In this document: positions 1 to 9,505 of the stretch, piece by piece
Layout: every line of letters starts with the position of its first letter
How positions within the stretch are numbered: position 1 is the first letter of the stretch
Source: a virus
Strand: one strand, 5' to 3'
Virus record (IMG/VR): IMGVR_UViG_3300037234_000176
Span: 1 to 46,172 of that record
Length of the DNA: 46,172 nt
The notes under the pieces: generated by a model
The model's database searches: none
Told to the model about the DNA's origin: nothing
The model's input: the letters and a program-made list of their open reading frames with translations, nothing else
Program-made: the position numbers and the translations under genes

Positions 1-111
1 TTTAGGGGATGTTACTTTAGAGATACCGCTTACTAAACCCATTGTGATAATAGTTTGTATAGCAACATCAGCGAATCTTTCTACGGTTAAAGCATTTGGG
101 TCTATGCCTGC
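1..111. repeat. Terminal direct repeat, left copy (assembly overlap)
   Basis: Bases 1-111 match 46062-46172 except base 7 (G) versus 46068 (A). The reading frame continues perfectly across the join. The difference is synonymous (Ser TCC versus TCT on the minus strand). This is the signature of a circular or circularly permuted genome cut at an arbitrary point, not of a physical phage end. Confidence 0.95.
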
Positions 112-1410
112 TTTCTTTTCATTTAAAGCTTGTAAGAATTCAATTAGTTCCTCTTCTGTTAATTCTGCAATAACGTCTTTGCCTAGAGTTTTTAAAAACT
201 GTTTTGTCCCACCTCTGATTGTTTTACCGACAGCACTTTCAAGACCACCTGCACCAACAGCACTAAACATTGTAGTAATCCCCCCCTCAATCAATGCTGC
301 GTTACCTGCATACCGCATAGCTGAGGCCTCATTAAATCCTGCATCTCTAGCTTCGTAATAGGCGTTCTGCTGTGTTTCAGCCATAAACAATTGGATTACT
401 CCAGATGTTCCACCAACGATGCTGCCAAAATAAGCATTTACTAGTGACTCTGAAATACCACCTGCCATTCGTCTTCCTTTACTTACATCTTCAAAAGCAC
501 CTTGGTTAATTCCCTCTGCATCTCTAAATAAACGTTCACCAAACTCTTCTAGCCCTAATACCTTATCAATGCTAGGAAATTCCTCACCAGCACTTTTAAA
601 AGCAAGAGAAGCCTTCTTACCACCTACTGATAGAGAAAGCCTTGCGATGTCACCAATTACAGGAATTGACATTAAACTCTTACCAAATGCCCTAGACTTT
701 GCACTCTGTTTTGACGCGGTTATTGTTTTGTCTAAATCTTCAATGAAGTTTTTATTTTGTGTTACCAAGTCTTGAACTGCGAATGCTGAACCTACTACTT
801 CCATTGGTAAGTGATTATACTTCTGAGCAGCATCTTCCATAGAGATACCTTCATCAATATCTCGCTCAAGATTACGTGTCTCATATTGTCCTAGTAACCC
901 ATACATCTTATATGCTGATCTTATGTTATTGAATTGCTTTAATGTTTGCTCCATATCAGTACCGTATTGTGCTGAAAATAGTTCAGCCTTATGAGCATCA
1001 ATTAAATTCTCGCCTTTGGTAAATCGAAACTCAGGTGTTACAACTCCTTGTTTAGCAAGTACCAAGCCCTCTGCTGGTTCATTCAGTATTCTTGCAGTCT
1101 CCTTAGCAGCGTTAAGATTGCCTTCTGTAGCAACTTGCTTCTGAGACTCTTGTAACGTAATGCCTCTTTCAGTAGATAAGTCAAACTCTTTATTAGCCCT
1201 ATCACTAGCCTGTACAGGATTTAATGGTTTATTGAATGTCCTCTTACCTGCATAGATATCTTTATCCTTTAGGCTCTGAAAATGCTGTTGTCTAGTAATA
1301 CCTGTTTGTGGTACTGAAGGTTGTGTTGTTGGCGCATCTACTAAGGGGTCATTACCAAATATACTATCTGGCTGATCTACTAAAGGGTCACTCTCAAAGA
1401 ACTTAGCCAT
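1..1410 (-). CDS. Internal virion protein D-like ejection protein, N-terminal part (gene crosses the contig ends)
   Basis: Start codon ATG at 1410 overlaps the TAA of the upstream internal-virion gene (TAATG). The frame is open to base 1 and continues in the same frame at 46061 when the terminal repeat is merged, giving one protein of 1,510 residues. The N-terminus has a short repeat (DPLVD twice within the first 25 residues). Later come Ala/Gly-rich hydrophobic stretches around MSIPVIGDIARLSLSVGG, FGSIVGGTSGVIQLFMAE and GGITTMFSAVGAGGLESAVG, which could be membrane-inserting. Size, place after two other internal-virion genes and being last of the tail group match T7 gp16, which is ejected to form a channel through the cell envelope. 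I see no lytic transglycosylase (SLT) motif, which T7 gp16 has. Family by position and size, not by a diagnostic motif. Confidence 0.8.
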   Translation of the reverse strand, partial: MAKFFESDPLVDQPDSIFGNDPLVDAPTTQPSVPQTGITRQQHFQSLKDKDIYAGKRTFNKPLNPVQASDRANKEFDLSTERGITLQESQKQVATEGNLNAAKETARILNEPAEGLVLAKQGVVTPEFRFTKGENLIDAHKAELFSAQYGTDMEQTLKQFNNIRSAYKMYGLLGQYETRNLERDIDEGISMEDAAQKYNHLPMEVVGSAFAVQDLVTQNKNFIEDLDKTITASKQSAKSRAFGKSLMSIPVIGDIARLSLSVGGKKASLAFKSAGEEFPSIDKVLGLEEFGERLFRDAEGINQGAFEDVSKGRRMAGGISESLVNAYFGSIVGGTSGVIQLFMAETQQNAYYEARDAGFNEASAMRYAGNAALIEGGITTMFSAVGAGGLESAVGKTIRGGTKQFLKTLGKDVIAELTEEELIEFLQALNEKKAGIDPNALTVERFADVAIQTIITMGLVSGISKVTSPK

Positions 1411-3104
1411 TACCTCTTTCTCCTTTTATTTCCATCAGTATCAATATACACAATACCAGAAGGAAGTTTATCTAACTCTTTCTTACTTACAGGCGCAGGC
1501 ATACCGTCTTTAATGTTTATACCAGCTTCTCTTATCTTCTCATCTAAGATACCTTCAAATGTAGTTGCTTGTGGTTGACTTGTATCTGTATTCCCAGTTG
1601 GCCTATAACTAGCTAATAATTCTTTGCCATGCACATAAACAGATTTAGGAGATGGTTTTACACCTGTCTTAGCGGTCTGTTCAGCTATGTAGCTTCTCAT
1701 ATCCATATTTAACTGGAACTCTATACTTGCAACCCCAGGTACTTTTAGCTTTACATTAGAGATACTAGCAATAATATCAACGTACTGCTTGTCTATACGC
1801 TTATTGAGCATGTCGCTTAATTCTCTGTAGTCACCACCGCTAAGTTTGTTCATATTCTGTTGTAATTCAGAGCGTAACTCATCTAATGTTTCTTGATTAG
1901 TACCTGTATGTATCGTTGACATTTTAGTAGTTAAATCATTTCTTGTAATAAGATCAGATTGTGAAGCTTTCTTAACTTTACCAAGCCTAAAGTCCTCTAT
2001 ATGCTTAATCATAGACTTGTTATTTCCCGGTGAACCGCCACCAGCTTCTAGTTTTTCTTTCATCTTTATAGCTTGAGCGTCTCTTTCAGCCGGACTTAAG
2101 TTCTTCTCTTTATCTCTTTCTATATCAAATAATATCTCGTTTGATACTTTATCTGAATTATCAACTATTTGTGTCTTAGCTTGCTTATTAACCTTATTAA
2201 GACTCTCCAATTGTTTACTTGATAACTCTTTCTTATCCAGTTCTTTAAGGCTATCTATAGCTACTTGAGGGTCACCACTAAGATAGGTTCTATTAGCATT
2301 AGCTATTACAGCGTCACCATGAACAGCATCGCTTCTGGTTTTATAATCCTCACCTGTTATAAGATTCTTATCTTTCAGGAAGTCTAGTGTCTTTTGTGCC
2401 TCAGCCTCATTACCTGTACTTAATGCAGTTAATATATAAGCGTTAGACCTTTTTACTGTATTAGTACGTAAATCCTCTAGCCTACTATTGATCCTAGTTT
2501 CTGGCTGGAACGATGCTTTCCCTCCTCCTACAATAACCTTTGCTACGGCATCATACTGATTGTATAGGTCACCAGCAGGGCCACTAATTACAATGCCGTT
2601 CTCTGCAATATCATTCTGCTTATACCAATTCTTAGTCAGATCATTGTGTATCATCTGCTCCTGCTGCTTAACTACTCCACCGCTCTTTCTTAACAAAGCA
2701 ATATTAGAGTTCCGTACCCAAAGATCACGCATACTGTTAGGCATGTTTTTCGATAGTTCTGCTATCTTCCTACGTGAGGCATCCATGTAATCGTTAGCAT
2801 AGTCTTTGTTAGGCTTCTTCTGGATTACTTTACCCTGTGCATCAGTATAAGTACCTTCTCCGTACTGTGAAGCGTAACCGGCACTGTCCAACTGAGCAAA
2901 CTCTAATGCTAACTTAGAATTAGAATCCATCAATAGGCTCTGATCGTTCATTTGCTTCATTCTACCTAGAGCGTTACCTAACTGAGATACGTCTTTACCA
3001 AGCCCAGCTAATGCCCGAAACTCAGCAGTACCGAAATCAGATGGAACCTGAGCAGTTGCAGATTGTGTACTTAATCTACCTTGACGTTGGAAAGTTACTG
3101 TCAT
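1410..3104 (-). CDS. Internal virion protein C-like (gp15-like)
   Basis: 564 residues. Starts at ATG 3104, overlapping the stop of the previous gene (ATGA), and its TAA shares a base with the next start. Almost entirely charged helix and coiled-coil-like sequence (for example RDKEKNLSPAERDAQAIKMK), with no transmembrane segment. The N-terminus (FQRQGRLSTQSATAQVP followed by a Phe/Leu-rich helix) resembles the beginning of podovirus internal core proteins. In T7 the equivalent gp15 assembles with gp14 and gp16 in the capsid core and is ejected ahead of the DNA. Its position between B-like and D-like genes supports this. T7 gp15 is longer (747 residues), so the assignment rests on order and composition. 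Confidence 0.7.
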   Translation of the reverse strand: MTVTFQRQGRLSTQSATAQVPSDFGTAEFRALAGLGKDVSQLGNALGRMKQMNDQSLLMDSNSKLALEFAQLDSAGYASQYGEGTYTDAQGKVIQKKPNKDYANDYMDASRRKIAELSKNMPNSMRDLWVRNSNIALLRKSGGVVKQQEQMIHNDLTKNWYKQNDIAENGIVISGPAGDLYNQYDAVAKVIVGGGKASFQPETRINSRLEDLRTNTVKRSNAYILTALSTGNEAEAQKTLDFLKDKNLITGEDYKTRSDAVHGDAVIANANRTYLSGDPQVAIDSLKELDKKELSSKQLESLNKVNKQAKTQIVDNSDKVSNEILFDIERDKEKNLSPAERDAQAIKMKEKLEAGGGSPGNNKSMIKHIEDFRLGKVKKASQSDLITRNDLTTKMSTIHTGTNQETLDELRSELQQNMNKLSGGDYRELSDMLNKRIDKQYVDIIASISNVKLKVPGVASIEFQLNMDMRSYIAEQTAKTGVKPSPKSVYVHGKELLASYRPTGNTDTSQPQATTFEGILDEKIREAGINIKDGMPAPVSKKELDKLPSGIVYIDTDGNKRRKR

Positions 3105-3700
3105 ATCAAAGACCTCGCCTGTAATGCTGTTGAACCGGCTCCTGATAGTAATGTACCAAATGCACCTATACCAGCCGCACGTTTAGCCTGTGAGCCTTGC
3201 AAACTAGTTAGCCTAGACTTACTCTTTAAGAAGCTAGATCGTTGCGTACCGCCGAACCTCGTAAGTTCTATGTCCTGTGCTAAGTCTCTTGCCGTCTGTT
3301 CAAACAGTAAGAACGGTGAGCCAGCAGCAGTAACACCAGCCGCAGCAGTTTGCGCACGCTGTGAAGCCCTTAACTTACGACCACGCTCAGATAGCAAATC
3401 AGCATCATGTTTAGCCGCCTGTTCTTCTCGTATCGCTTGGTTCTGTTGTACCTGTGCGTTATATTCAGCGTTTGCTTCGGCTTGTTTACCAGCTTGTATC
3501 TGTCCGTAAGCGGTTAAGCCTATACCAGCAGCACCAACACCAAGAGCAGCAAGTCCTAAAGCACCACTCAATCCTATCCCACCAGCAGTAGCGGCGGCAG
3601 CACCACCAGCGGCTACAGCACCGGTAGCTACAGTAGCAGTAGCAGCGGTAGCCAATGTAGGAGCAATTGCAGCAGCGGCTAAAGTAGCAGTAAAAGGCAT
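3101..3700 (-). CDS. Internal virion protein B-like (gp14-like)
   Basis: 199 residues. The first 75 are extremely Ala/Gly/Thr-rich and hydrophobic (AAAAIAPTLATAATATVATG), followed by a charged coiled coil (AKHDADLLSERGRKLRASQR). T7 gp14 has a comparable size (196 residues) and is thought to form the outer-membrane part of the ejection channel; a hydrophobic N-terminus followed by helix fits. It overlaps the following gene by four bases and starts next to the stop of the GNAT gene, so the group is translationally coupled. Confidence 0.72.
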   Translation of the reverse strand: MPFTATLAAAAIAPTLATAATATVATGAVAAGGAAAATAGGIGLSGALGLAALGVGAAGIGLTAYGQIQAGKQAEANAEYNAQVQQNQAIREEQAAKHDADLLSERGRKLRASQRAQTAAAGVTAAGSPFLLFEQTARDLAQDIELTRFGGTQRSSFLKSKSRLTSLQGSQAKRAAGIGAFGTLLSGAGSTALQARSLI

Positions 3701-4140
3701 TATTCACCTACCTTACTATACATGATTGCATTCGTTCCGTCTGGATGATATTTTCTCATAGTAAATTCCTTCTTAAATCCGAACCACTTAATAAATCGTA
3801 TACCTTCTTTAAAATCTTCTCGCATAGGTGCTTGTATCCTTACTAAGTTATACTCTTTTTGCCATTCATCTACAAGATGTTTTGATTCTCTCACAAACTC
3901 CATTGTGTAATCTGATATGTCACTTACAAACAAACCCCATATCTCGCCTACTCCAGTCCACATTATTTCAATACCTGAGCATCCTATAATCTTACCATCA
4001 ACTATACCAGTGACAGCAGGGCCTCGTACAGCCTTTATCTCTGCCCATAGTCTAGTTTGGTCAGTCAATTCAAGTCCGGGCTGCTTAGGGTAGCCTAGAA
4101 TCTCAATTGCATCTTCAGGTTTGAATGGTCTTAGAATCAT
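3700..4140 (-). CDS. GNAT-like acetyltransferase protein of the tail cluster
   Basis: 146 residues. The start MILRPFKPEDAIEIL and the later pattern of beta strands (VDGKIIGCSGIEIMWTGVGEIWGLFV) then helix and FIKWFGFKKE are typical of the phage GNAT-fold proteins that sit between tail-spike and internal-virion genes, in the place of T7 gene 13. It overlaps the tail-spike gene upstream by four bases. Substrate unknown. It may modify a virion or host protein, or act only in virion assembly. Confidence 0.6.
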   Translation of the reverse strand: MILRPFKPEDAIEILGYPKQPGLELTDQTRLWAEIKAVRGPAVTGIVDGKIIGCSGIEIMWTGVGEIWGLFVSDISDYTMEFVRESKHLVDEWQKEYNLVRIQAPMREDFKEGIRFIKWFGFKKEFTMRKYHPDGTNAIMYSKVGE

Positions 4141-6110
4141 AGTACCTTTGCTTCCCAGTAAAAGTCAATGTCATTAGATGCACTATTGTTACAAGTAAAC
4201 ACGATATTAGTAGCGTCTACTGAAGAAACTATTAAAAATTCATCGGCAGCCCTACCAGTAGAAGCAGTAACCATTACAGAGGTAGGAGTAGCAGAAAGTC
4301 CGTGTGGAGTGTTAGCAGGACTAGTAACAGTACCGCTAGCAACGATAGTAGCAGTACCAGAACTTTCAGTTACATAACCGTTATTGTCGTGTATCTTATT
4401 ACCTGTACCACTATTAGTTACCGTAGCTGTAAAGATGTTATTAGATACTCTGTTATTAGTAGCACCAACGTTTAAGAGCAAATCAGTAGTATTGCCGTTG
4501 AAGTTACATGAGCCTATTACTCCGTTGTCTCCAAATACTGTTAATCCAGTAACGCAAGTATCAAACACAGTATTAGTTACTATATTATCGCTTGAACCTG
4601 TTCTTAATCCTACAGCAGTACAGTTTGTAAACGATACATTCTCAACACTATTCCTAGTCCCAGCACTTATATCCATGCCAGTACTTACACCGGATATAGA
4701 ACCGTTATTAACCTTGACGTAGTTAGCATTAATGCCAATGCCTTTACTTGTGCTTGAACCTGAGATATAGAAGTTACTAAGAGAACTACCATGCGCACCC
4801 AGCCCTGAAGCGTCTGTCTGTTGGAATAGAATACCTTCAACGCCTACAAGCCCATCAATATTGATATTATTAAGTACACAAGGACTTCTAAGATAAAGTC
4901 CATATTCTTCTGGGTTCGTTATGTGAATATTTTCAAATACAATCCCACTGCTATCACTACCTGTATTCTTAATAAAAACACCAGACCCGCCAGTATCTAC
5001 GATAGTTACATTACTTATCAGGCATCTAGTACAAGTATCATCAGTGAAGTAGATTGAATTACTGTTAGAGTCGTTAATCTTGACATTCTCTATTAAAAGA
5101 TCTGTTACTTTCCCAATGTCAATGCACCAAGCACCTGTCTGCAAAGAACAGTCGCAAGATAAGTCTCTCAATGAACAGAAGTTACTATTGTCGAAGCAAA
5201 CAAGTATCGAACCACCAGCGGCAGCCTTGATTACTGTAGCTTCTTTACCTACGCCTATTACATTAACATTGCTCTTAGCTGTTAAATCTACTGTAGTTAC
5301 AGAGTAAGTACCCTCTGGAAGGAGTACAATTCCACCACCAGCTAATGCACAAGCTGTTATAGCATCGTTAATAGCGTCTGTATCATTAGCAGTTCCGTTA
5401 CCAATAGCACCGTATTCTTTCACACTGTAAACAGGCGCTCTGTTATCAACGTACGCTTTAACTGACTGTTGACTTGCAGGGGCTACGTTTGAATTAGAGG
5501 CCATGTTATCCTCGTCCTTCATACCTAAAACAAGTTGTCCAGCAGGAGCATCAGCAGCACCTACGAGGTTAGCACCAAACGGGCTTACTGTAACAGTGTC
5601 AAGATCAATCTCGCCAGAAGCTAAAGTAGGGCCACCGGCCGAATCGAACTTCAAATAAGCATCTGCCCTATCAATAGAGTTAGGTAATATAGCACTTAAT
5701 GAATCAGGGTCACTTGACGGGAAAGACAAGTGCTTGCCTGACTTAGCAGTATTCTCTTGTATCTGTGTCTGTAGATCATCAAGGGACTTCTCAATTGTTT
5801 CAGCAGGTAATGCACCACCAGTATTCAAATCAGTCTCTTGCACCTGTTCTGTCTGCCTCTGGATAATCAAAGTAGAGCCAGTAGGATAAGTTACAGTAGT
5901 TGTAATAGAACCACCGCTATAATAAGGCAAAGAACCAGTAAATGTAACCGTATAATTGGTAGTTTCAGCAAGCGTTGTAGTCTCACCTGTGGTAGTATCC
6001 CTCAATAATACTTCAAGTTCTGAACTGTCTGCTACTTGGAATGTAAATGGAAATCCAGTAACGGAAGCCCCAGTCTGGTAGCTATTTCTAGAATATGCAC
6101 TTATGGTCAT
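4137..6110 (-). CDS. Tail spike/fibre with pectate-lyase-type beta-helix
   Basis: 657 residues. Residues about 1-125 form the usual podovirus tail-fibre N-terminal adaptor (TISAYSRNSYQTGASVTGFP, then QTEQVQETDLNTGGALPAET), which docks the protein on the tail. From about residue 225 comes a Pectate_lyase_3 start (VYSVKEYGAIGNGTANDTDA followed by GGGIVLLPEGTYSV), then a long right-handed beta-helix rich in NNIN/SNFYISG-type turns. The last about 70 residues form a separate beta-rich tip. This kind of protein binds and often cleaves surface polysaccharide. Catalytic residues cannot be named from sequence alone. It overlaps both neighbours (ATGA), in the tail operon. Confidence 0.85.
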   Translation of the reverse strand: MTISAYSRNSYQTGASVTGFPFTFQVADSSELEVLLRDTTTGETTTLAETTNYTVTFTGSLPYYSGGSITTTVTYPTGSTLIIQRQTEQVQETDLNTGGALPAETIEKSLDDLQTQIQENTAKSGKHLSFPSSDPDSLSAILPNSIDRADAYLKFDSAGGPTLASGEIDLDTVTVSPFGANLVGAADAPAGQLVLGMKDEDNMASNSNVAPASQQSVKAYVDNRAPVYSVKEYGAIGNGTANDTDAINDAITACALAGGGIVLLPEGTYSVTTVDLTAKSNVNVIGVGKEATVIKAAAGGSILVCFDNSNFCSLRDLSCDCSLQTGAWCIDIGKVTDLLIENVKINDSNSNSIYFTDDTCTRCLISNVTIVDTGGSGVFIKNTGSDSSGIVFENIHITNPEEYGLYLRSPCVLNNINIDGLVGVEGILFQQTDASGLGAHGSSLSNFYISGSSTSKGIGINANYVKVNNGSISGVSTGMDISAGTRNSVENVSFTNCTAVGLRTGSSDNIVTNTVFDTCVTGLTVFGDNGVIGSCNFNGNTTDLLLNVGATNNRVSNNIFTATVTNSGTGNKIHDNNGYVTESSGTATIVASGTVTSPANTPHGLSATPTSVMVTASTGRAADEFLIVSSVDATNIVFTCNNSASNDIDFYWEAKVL

Positions 6111-8389
6111 GTTGTCTCCAATATCATTGTGATACTTAATATGTTACAGGGTAAAGGTACATCGCTTATCATTACAAAGTCTCCCTCTTTTTCCCATCCA
6201 CCATCAATATTCTGTGTTACAGTCTTGCTTTTCAATGGGATTGGGTTATCCATTAAATCATCTGCTTCTCTAAATATAATATCCATCGTGTCATCAGCAT
6301 TTGGCCCAACCTTCAAATAGTTAGTCTCAAATACTGTTATAGCTACTTCTTTAATAGCTTTCTCTGAACCTAAGTTCATTTCACCCTGCTGTGGTCGCAT
6401 AGGCTCTAACGTCGCTGTGTAAGGTAATCCTATATGGACTACAGAAGCGGGTTCGTCTATCGTAACTGAACCACCTGAAACAACCTGATTATTCTGTGAT
6501 GAGCCATCTCCGCATACTGCAACTGTCTTACCTTCCAAATGAGAAATATCGTAAAACGTTACAGCAGGTTCACCATCATAACTTACGCCAGAGTCAACAA
6601 AGAAACCGTTTTCCTGCGCACCAAAGTCGAATGATGATATTCTTTCAATGTATCTCTTCTCACTACCGCCTACTGTTCTATTAACAATTACCCAAATCTC
6701 ATCTTCACCAACATTACCAGTAGACTCTTTACCGGGCTTTGTGGCTACAGATTCAAAATTACCGTCTGTAGTTCGCTTAAACCATGCAATTACGTCCTCT
6801 TCCCTTAAGTAAGTCAGCCCAATTAGGTCTCCATCGTTCGTAACACACCATAGGACGCGTTCAGGGCGTTTCTGGAAGGCTATCTCTTTAATTCCGGTTC
6901 CTACTATGTCTTCAGCTAAACGGGTCATATTAGATGCTCTAAAGCGGTCTGATTCCCAGTTGTAATTAAACTCGTTTACCCTCTTGCTACCCTTCTCCAC
7001 AAATAGTATTCCCAAGGATGTATTTACAGGTTGTATTGGTACGGTTCCAGACGAATCTTGTATCTTAGCGTGTGGGTTAGATGGTGTTAATACTGAGTTG
7101 TTTCCAGTAGATGCCAAAATATATTGACCACCAACAGTTCCAGCTAACAAGCTCTTCTCTCCCTGTAACCACATAATAGGGTCTTGCGACTCTGCAATAG
7201 TGTATGTTAAAGCTCTATCATCTTCAGTACCGGGTAAGAAGTTCTCAAAGTCTCCACCGGGGAAAGCTACACTACCCCATATTGTCGTAGGCTCATATGT
7301 AGTACTTCCTAAGAACATCCTTTGTTGAAAGAACGAGATGCCTCTAGGGTAGCCTCTAACGTCGTTCCAGGAGCCTTCAGACCATTTAGTGGTAGGTATA
7401 TCGGCTTTAGCTAGATCGTTGATTACAGTGGCCTCAGCAAGCTGTGCGTTAGTTACAGCGGTTATCTCTACAATTCCATCTACAAGAGTCTTACGTGAAG
7501 TCAGGTTAATGTCAATTGTTCCTGTTGTATGGTTACTTACGGTAGCCCTATACTGTGCATCGTCAATCTCTTCAGTAAATGTTAGGGATTTGTTAGAATC
7601 GCCCCTAGAAGAGAACTGATACACTGTTTCCCAGTTAGTTCCGTCATAAGTCCTCTCTAGTGCTACCGTAGCTGTCCAAGTCTTGTGTGTATCAAAGTCA
7701 AGTTCCTGATCTAATGCAACGTCTAATTCAGCAGTAGAATCGTTCACACTAGATGCAAAATCTTCATCTACATCCTCAGAGTCTTTAGATAGTGTAATCT
7801 GCCACAAAGAACCTACATGACCAGCCTCAAACACATCGTCAGAGGCAGTAAGTGTTATATCTCCGGTAGTTCCGTCAGGTGTTATCTCTATCTCAGTATC
7901 GTTCTCGTCTAAGAATGGGCCTCGTTTAAATTCTGTCTGTTCAATAGTCCAATCTGTATGATCTAGCCTAGATAGTTTCTGTGTTGGGAAAGAAGGGTTG
8001 GTCAGGTACATTACGTCTGCATTCTGACCTCTCTGAACGTTAATTATGTCTGTAGATGCGAACGGAGTAGCTATCTCGTAAGGTACTGCTCCACTCTGCA
8101 ACTGTCCCCAATCCCTGTAAAATCTTATGTAAAAGTCACCAAACTCTAAAATATACGAATCGTCCTCAGAGAACATAAACGTAATCAACCGTGAAGCCTT
8201 ATTGGAGAACTTAGCAGAAGATTGATATACAAGCCCGGGTATCTTCGTAGCACCGCCTACAGGGTGTATCATGAAGTTCTCAATTACCCTGCATCCGTTA
8301 CCGTACTTGTTAAAGTCAATCCTAGACCCTACTCTACCTGAGAGGTATCCACCAGCGAAAGATGTTTGTATTTTTCTTGTTTTAGGCAC
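6107..8389 (-). CDS. Tail tubular protein B-like (gp12-like nozzle)
   Basis: 760 residues. The opening MPKTRKIQTSFAGGYLSGRV is characteristic of podovirus tail tube B/stabilisation proteins (TSFAGGELSP-type start). Further typical features are FYRDWGQLQSG, GYPRGISFFQQRMFLGST and EKGSKRVNEFNY. It forms the lower tail (nozzle) below tail tube A. It lies directly after tail tube A with an eight-base overlap and before the tail spike. Close to the T7 gp12 length (794). Confidence 0.88.
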   Translation of the reverse strand: MPKTRKIQTSFAGGYLSGRVGSRIDFNKYGNGCRVIENFMIHPVGGATKIPGLVYQSSAKFSNKASRLITFMFSEDDSYILEFGDFYIRFYRDWGQLQSGAVPYEIATPFASTDIINVQRGQNADVMYLTNPSFPTQKLSRLDHTDWTIEQTEFKRGPFLDENDTEIEITPDGTTGDITLTASDDVFEAGHVGSLWQITLSKDSEDVDEDFASSVNDSTAELDVALDQELDFDTHKTWTATVALERTYDGTNWETVYQFSSRGDSNKSLTFTEEIDDAQYRATVSNHTTGTIDINLTSRKTLVDGIVEITAVTNAQLAEATVINDLAKADIPTTKWSEGSWNDVRGYPRGISFFQQRMFLGSTTYEPTTIWGSVAFPGGDFENFLPGTEDDRALTYTIAESQDPIMWLQGEKSLLAGTVGGQYILASTGNNSVLTPSNPHAKIQDSSGTVPIQPVNTSLGILFVEKGSKRVNEFNYNWESDRFRASNMTRLAEDIVGTGIKEIAFQKRPERVLWCVTNDGDLIGLTYLREEDVIAWFKRTTDGNFESVATKPGKESTGNVGEDEIWVIVNRTVGGSEKRYIERISSFDFGAQENGFFVDSGVSYDGEPAVTFYDISHLEGKTVAVCGDGSSQNNQVVSGGSVTIDEPASVVHIGLPYTATLEPMRPQQGEMNLGSEKAIKEVAITVFETNYLKVGPNADDTMDIIFREADDLMDNPIPLKSKTVTQNIDGGWEKEGDFVMISDVPLPCNILSITMILETT

Positions 8390-8984
8390 TTTTAGTCCTA
8401 CCTACGGTTATCCAGTCTTGGTTACCTTTATCGTCTACGAATCCCTCAGCTTGATTCGTACCGTCTGCAAGAGGCTTCAGAACAGAGTAATACTCTTCCT
8501 TAAGGCTCCTAGCTAACTGAGGGTCAGTTGCGATAGGTATAGCCAACTTAGAGGCTAACAGTGTGTAAATAGCAGTTACTACGTTAGGTGTAATCTTAGA
8601 GTCGTCTGAAATCCTCTTGAGGTACGTTATATAGACACATTCCTCGTTAGTAAGGATATAGTCACCTTCTCGGCTCCATATAGCACCTGTAGGCTCGTCA
8701 CTAGTCTCTCCGACCAGATTAGTTACCCTTGTACAGTCAGCAGGGACTTGATAAGCAAACTCCCACCCAAAGGACGGTTGATCTGTAACAGCCGCTAAGG
8801 GGCCGCTACGAGCCTTAACTTCATTAAAATGTACACCAACCTCATTAAGCACTTCATCTCTAGTCTGCTCATAGTAAAGTTTAGTAAATCGGCCCTCTTT
8901 AGTGGAAGTATCACCGAACGTATCGATTCTCTTCTCACCTATAAGACCTAATGCCATGTTGCATATTGTAGTTGCACTTTGCAT
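8382..8984 (-). CDS. Tail tubular protein A-like (gp11-like adaptor)
   Basis: 200 residues, close to T7 gp11 (196). It begins ATTICNMALGLIGEKRIDTF, a classic tail-tube A start, followed by LYYEQTRDEVLNEVGVHFNE and FGWEFAYQVPADCTRV, all conserved family features. It forms the dodecameric ring between portal and nozzle. The RBS AAGGTGAT lies just upstream, and a strong terminator hairpin (9042-9002) separates it from the capsid-group genes. Confidence 0.9.
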   Translation of the reverse strand: MQSATTICNMALGLIGEKRIDTFGDTSTKEGRFTKLYYEQTRDEVLNEVGVHFNEVKARSGPLAAVTDQPSFGWEFAYQVPADCTRVTNLVGETSDEPTGAIWSREGDYILTNEECVYITYLKRISDDSKITPNVVTAIYTLLASKLAIPIATDPQLARSLKEEYYSVLKPLADGTNQAEGFVDDKGNQDWITVGRTKSA

Positions 8985-8994
8985 ATATCACCTT

Positions 8995-9042
8995 AAAAAG
9001 CGGTACGGAGCAGGAGAAAGGAGGAAAGACCCACTCCGTACC
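8995..9042 (-). terminator. Intrinsic terminator between capsid and tail-tube genes
   Basis: On the minus strand GGTACGGAG pairs with CTCCGTACC (9 bp, perfect) and is followed by GCTTTTT. It lies after the second decoration gene and before tail tube A. This position resembles the T7 terminator behind the capsid gene, which keeps capsid mRNA above tail mRNA. Confidence 0.8.
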
Positions 9043-9051
9043 TTAGGCAAA

Positions 9052-9495
9052 CTATTGTGAAATAACTGGAACCGCTGTGATTCCAATTGAACCAAGTACT
9101 ACCCATCCTACTGTAGCATCGATGAATTTGAGACTAATAGTCTCTCCTACAGTCGTTAATACAGTAGTTGCCCAACCTGTAGCAGTTGTTGGAGTAATAG
9201 TACCTGCGCCACCATCCGTTACAATGACTACTGTTAGAATCTGTCCAGCAGTACCATCAGCCAATGTCCATGCAGATGCAGCACCACTTGTGGCCTCTAC
9301 AATAGCATGGGTAATCGGAACAGCACCGTTAGCAGCCGCCAAAGTAGTCTTACCACCCAGCGTCAAAACAGCTTCAGATGTAACCAATGCAGCAACAGTC
9401 GTCGCAGTTTCCTTCATCCATGACCAAGCTTTGTCACTAGGGACATTGCCCGTAAGCCAATAAGAATCAGGTCTAGTTGTAATATCAATTGTCAT
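9052..9495 (-). CDS. Probable virion decoration protein
   Basis: 147 residues. Ala/Thr/Val/Gly-rich, predicted all beta after a short N-terminus (ITTRPDSYWLTGNVPSD), with no membrane segment. It lies immediately behind the Bbp16-like gene and before the terminator that closes the capsid group, so it is probably a capsid-bound or other abundant structural protein. RBS-like GGAG is present before ATG 9495. No family recognised; function inferred from context. Confidence 0.6.
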   Translation of the reverse strand: MTIDITTRPDSYWLTGNVPSDKAWSWMKETATTVAALVTSEAVLTLGGKTTLAAANGAVPITHAIVEATSGAASAWTLADGTAGQILTVVIVTDGGAGTITPTTATGWATTVLTTVGETISLKFIDATVGWVVLGSIGITAVPVISQ

Positions 9496-9505
9496 GATTT
9501 ACTCC

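Noticed and set aside
44-358. Plus-strand frames opposite the virion genes
   Set aside because: Opposite-strand shadows of the internal-virion and tail genes, with Pro/Ser/Leu-rich composition and no RBS.
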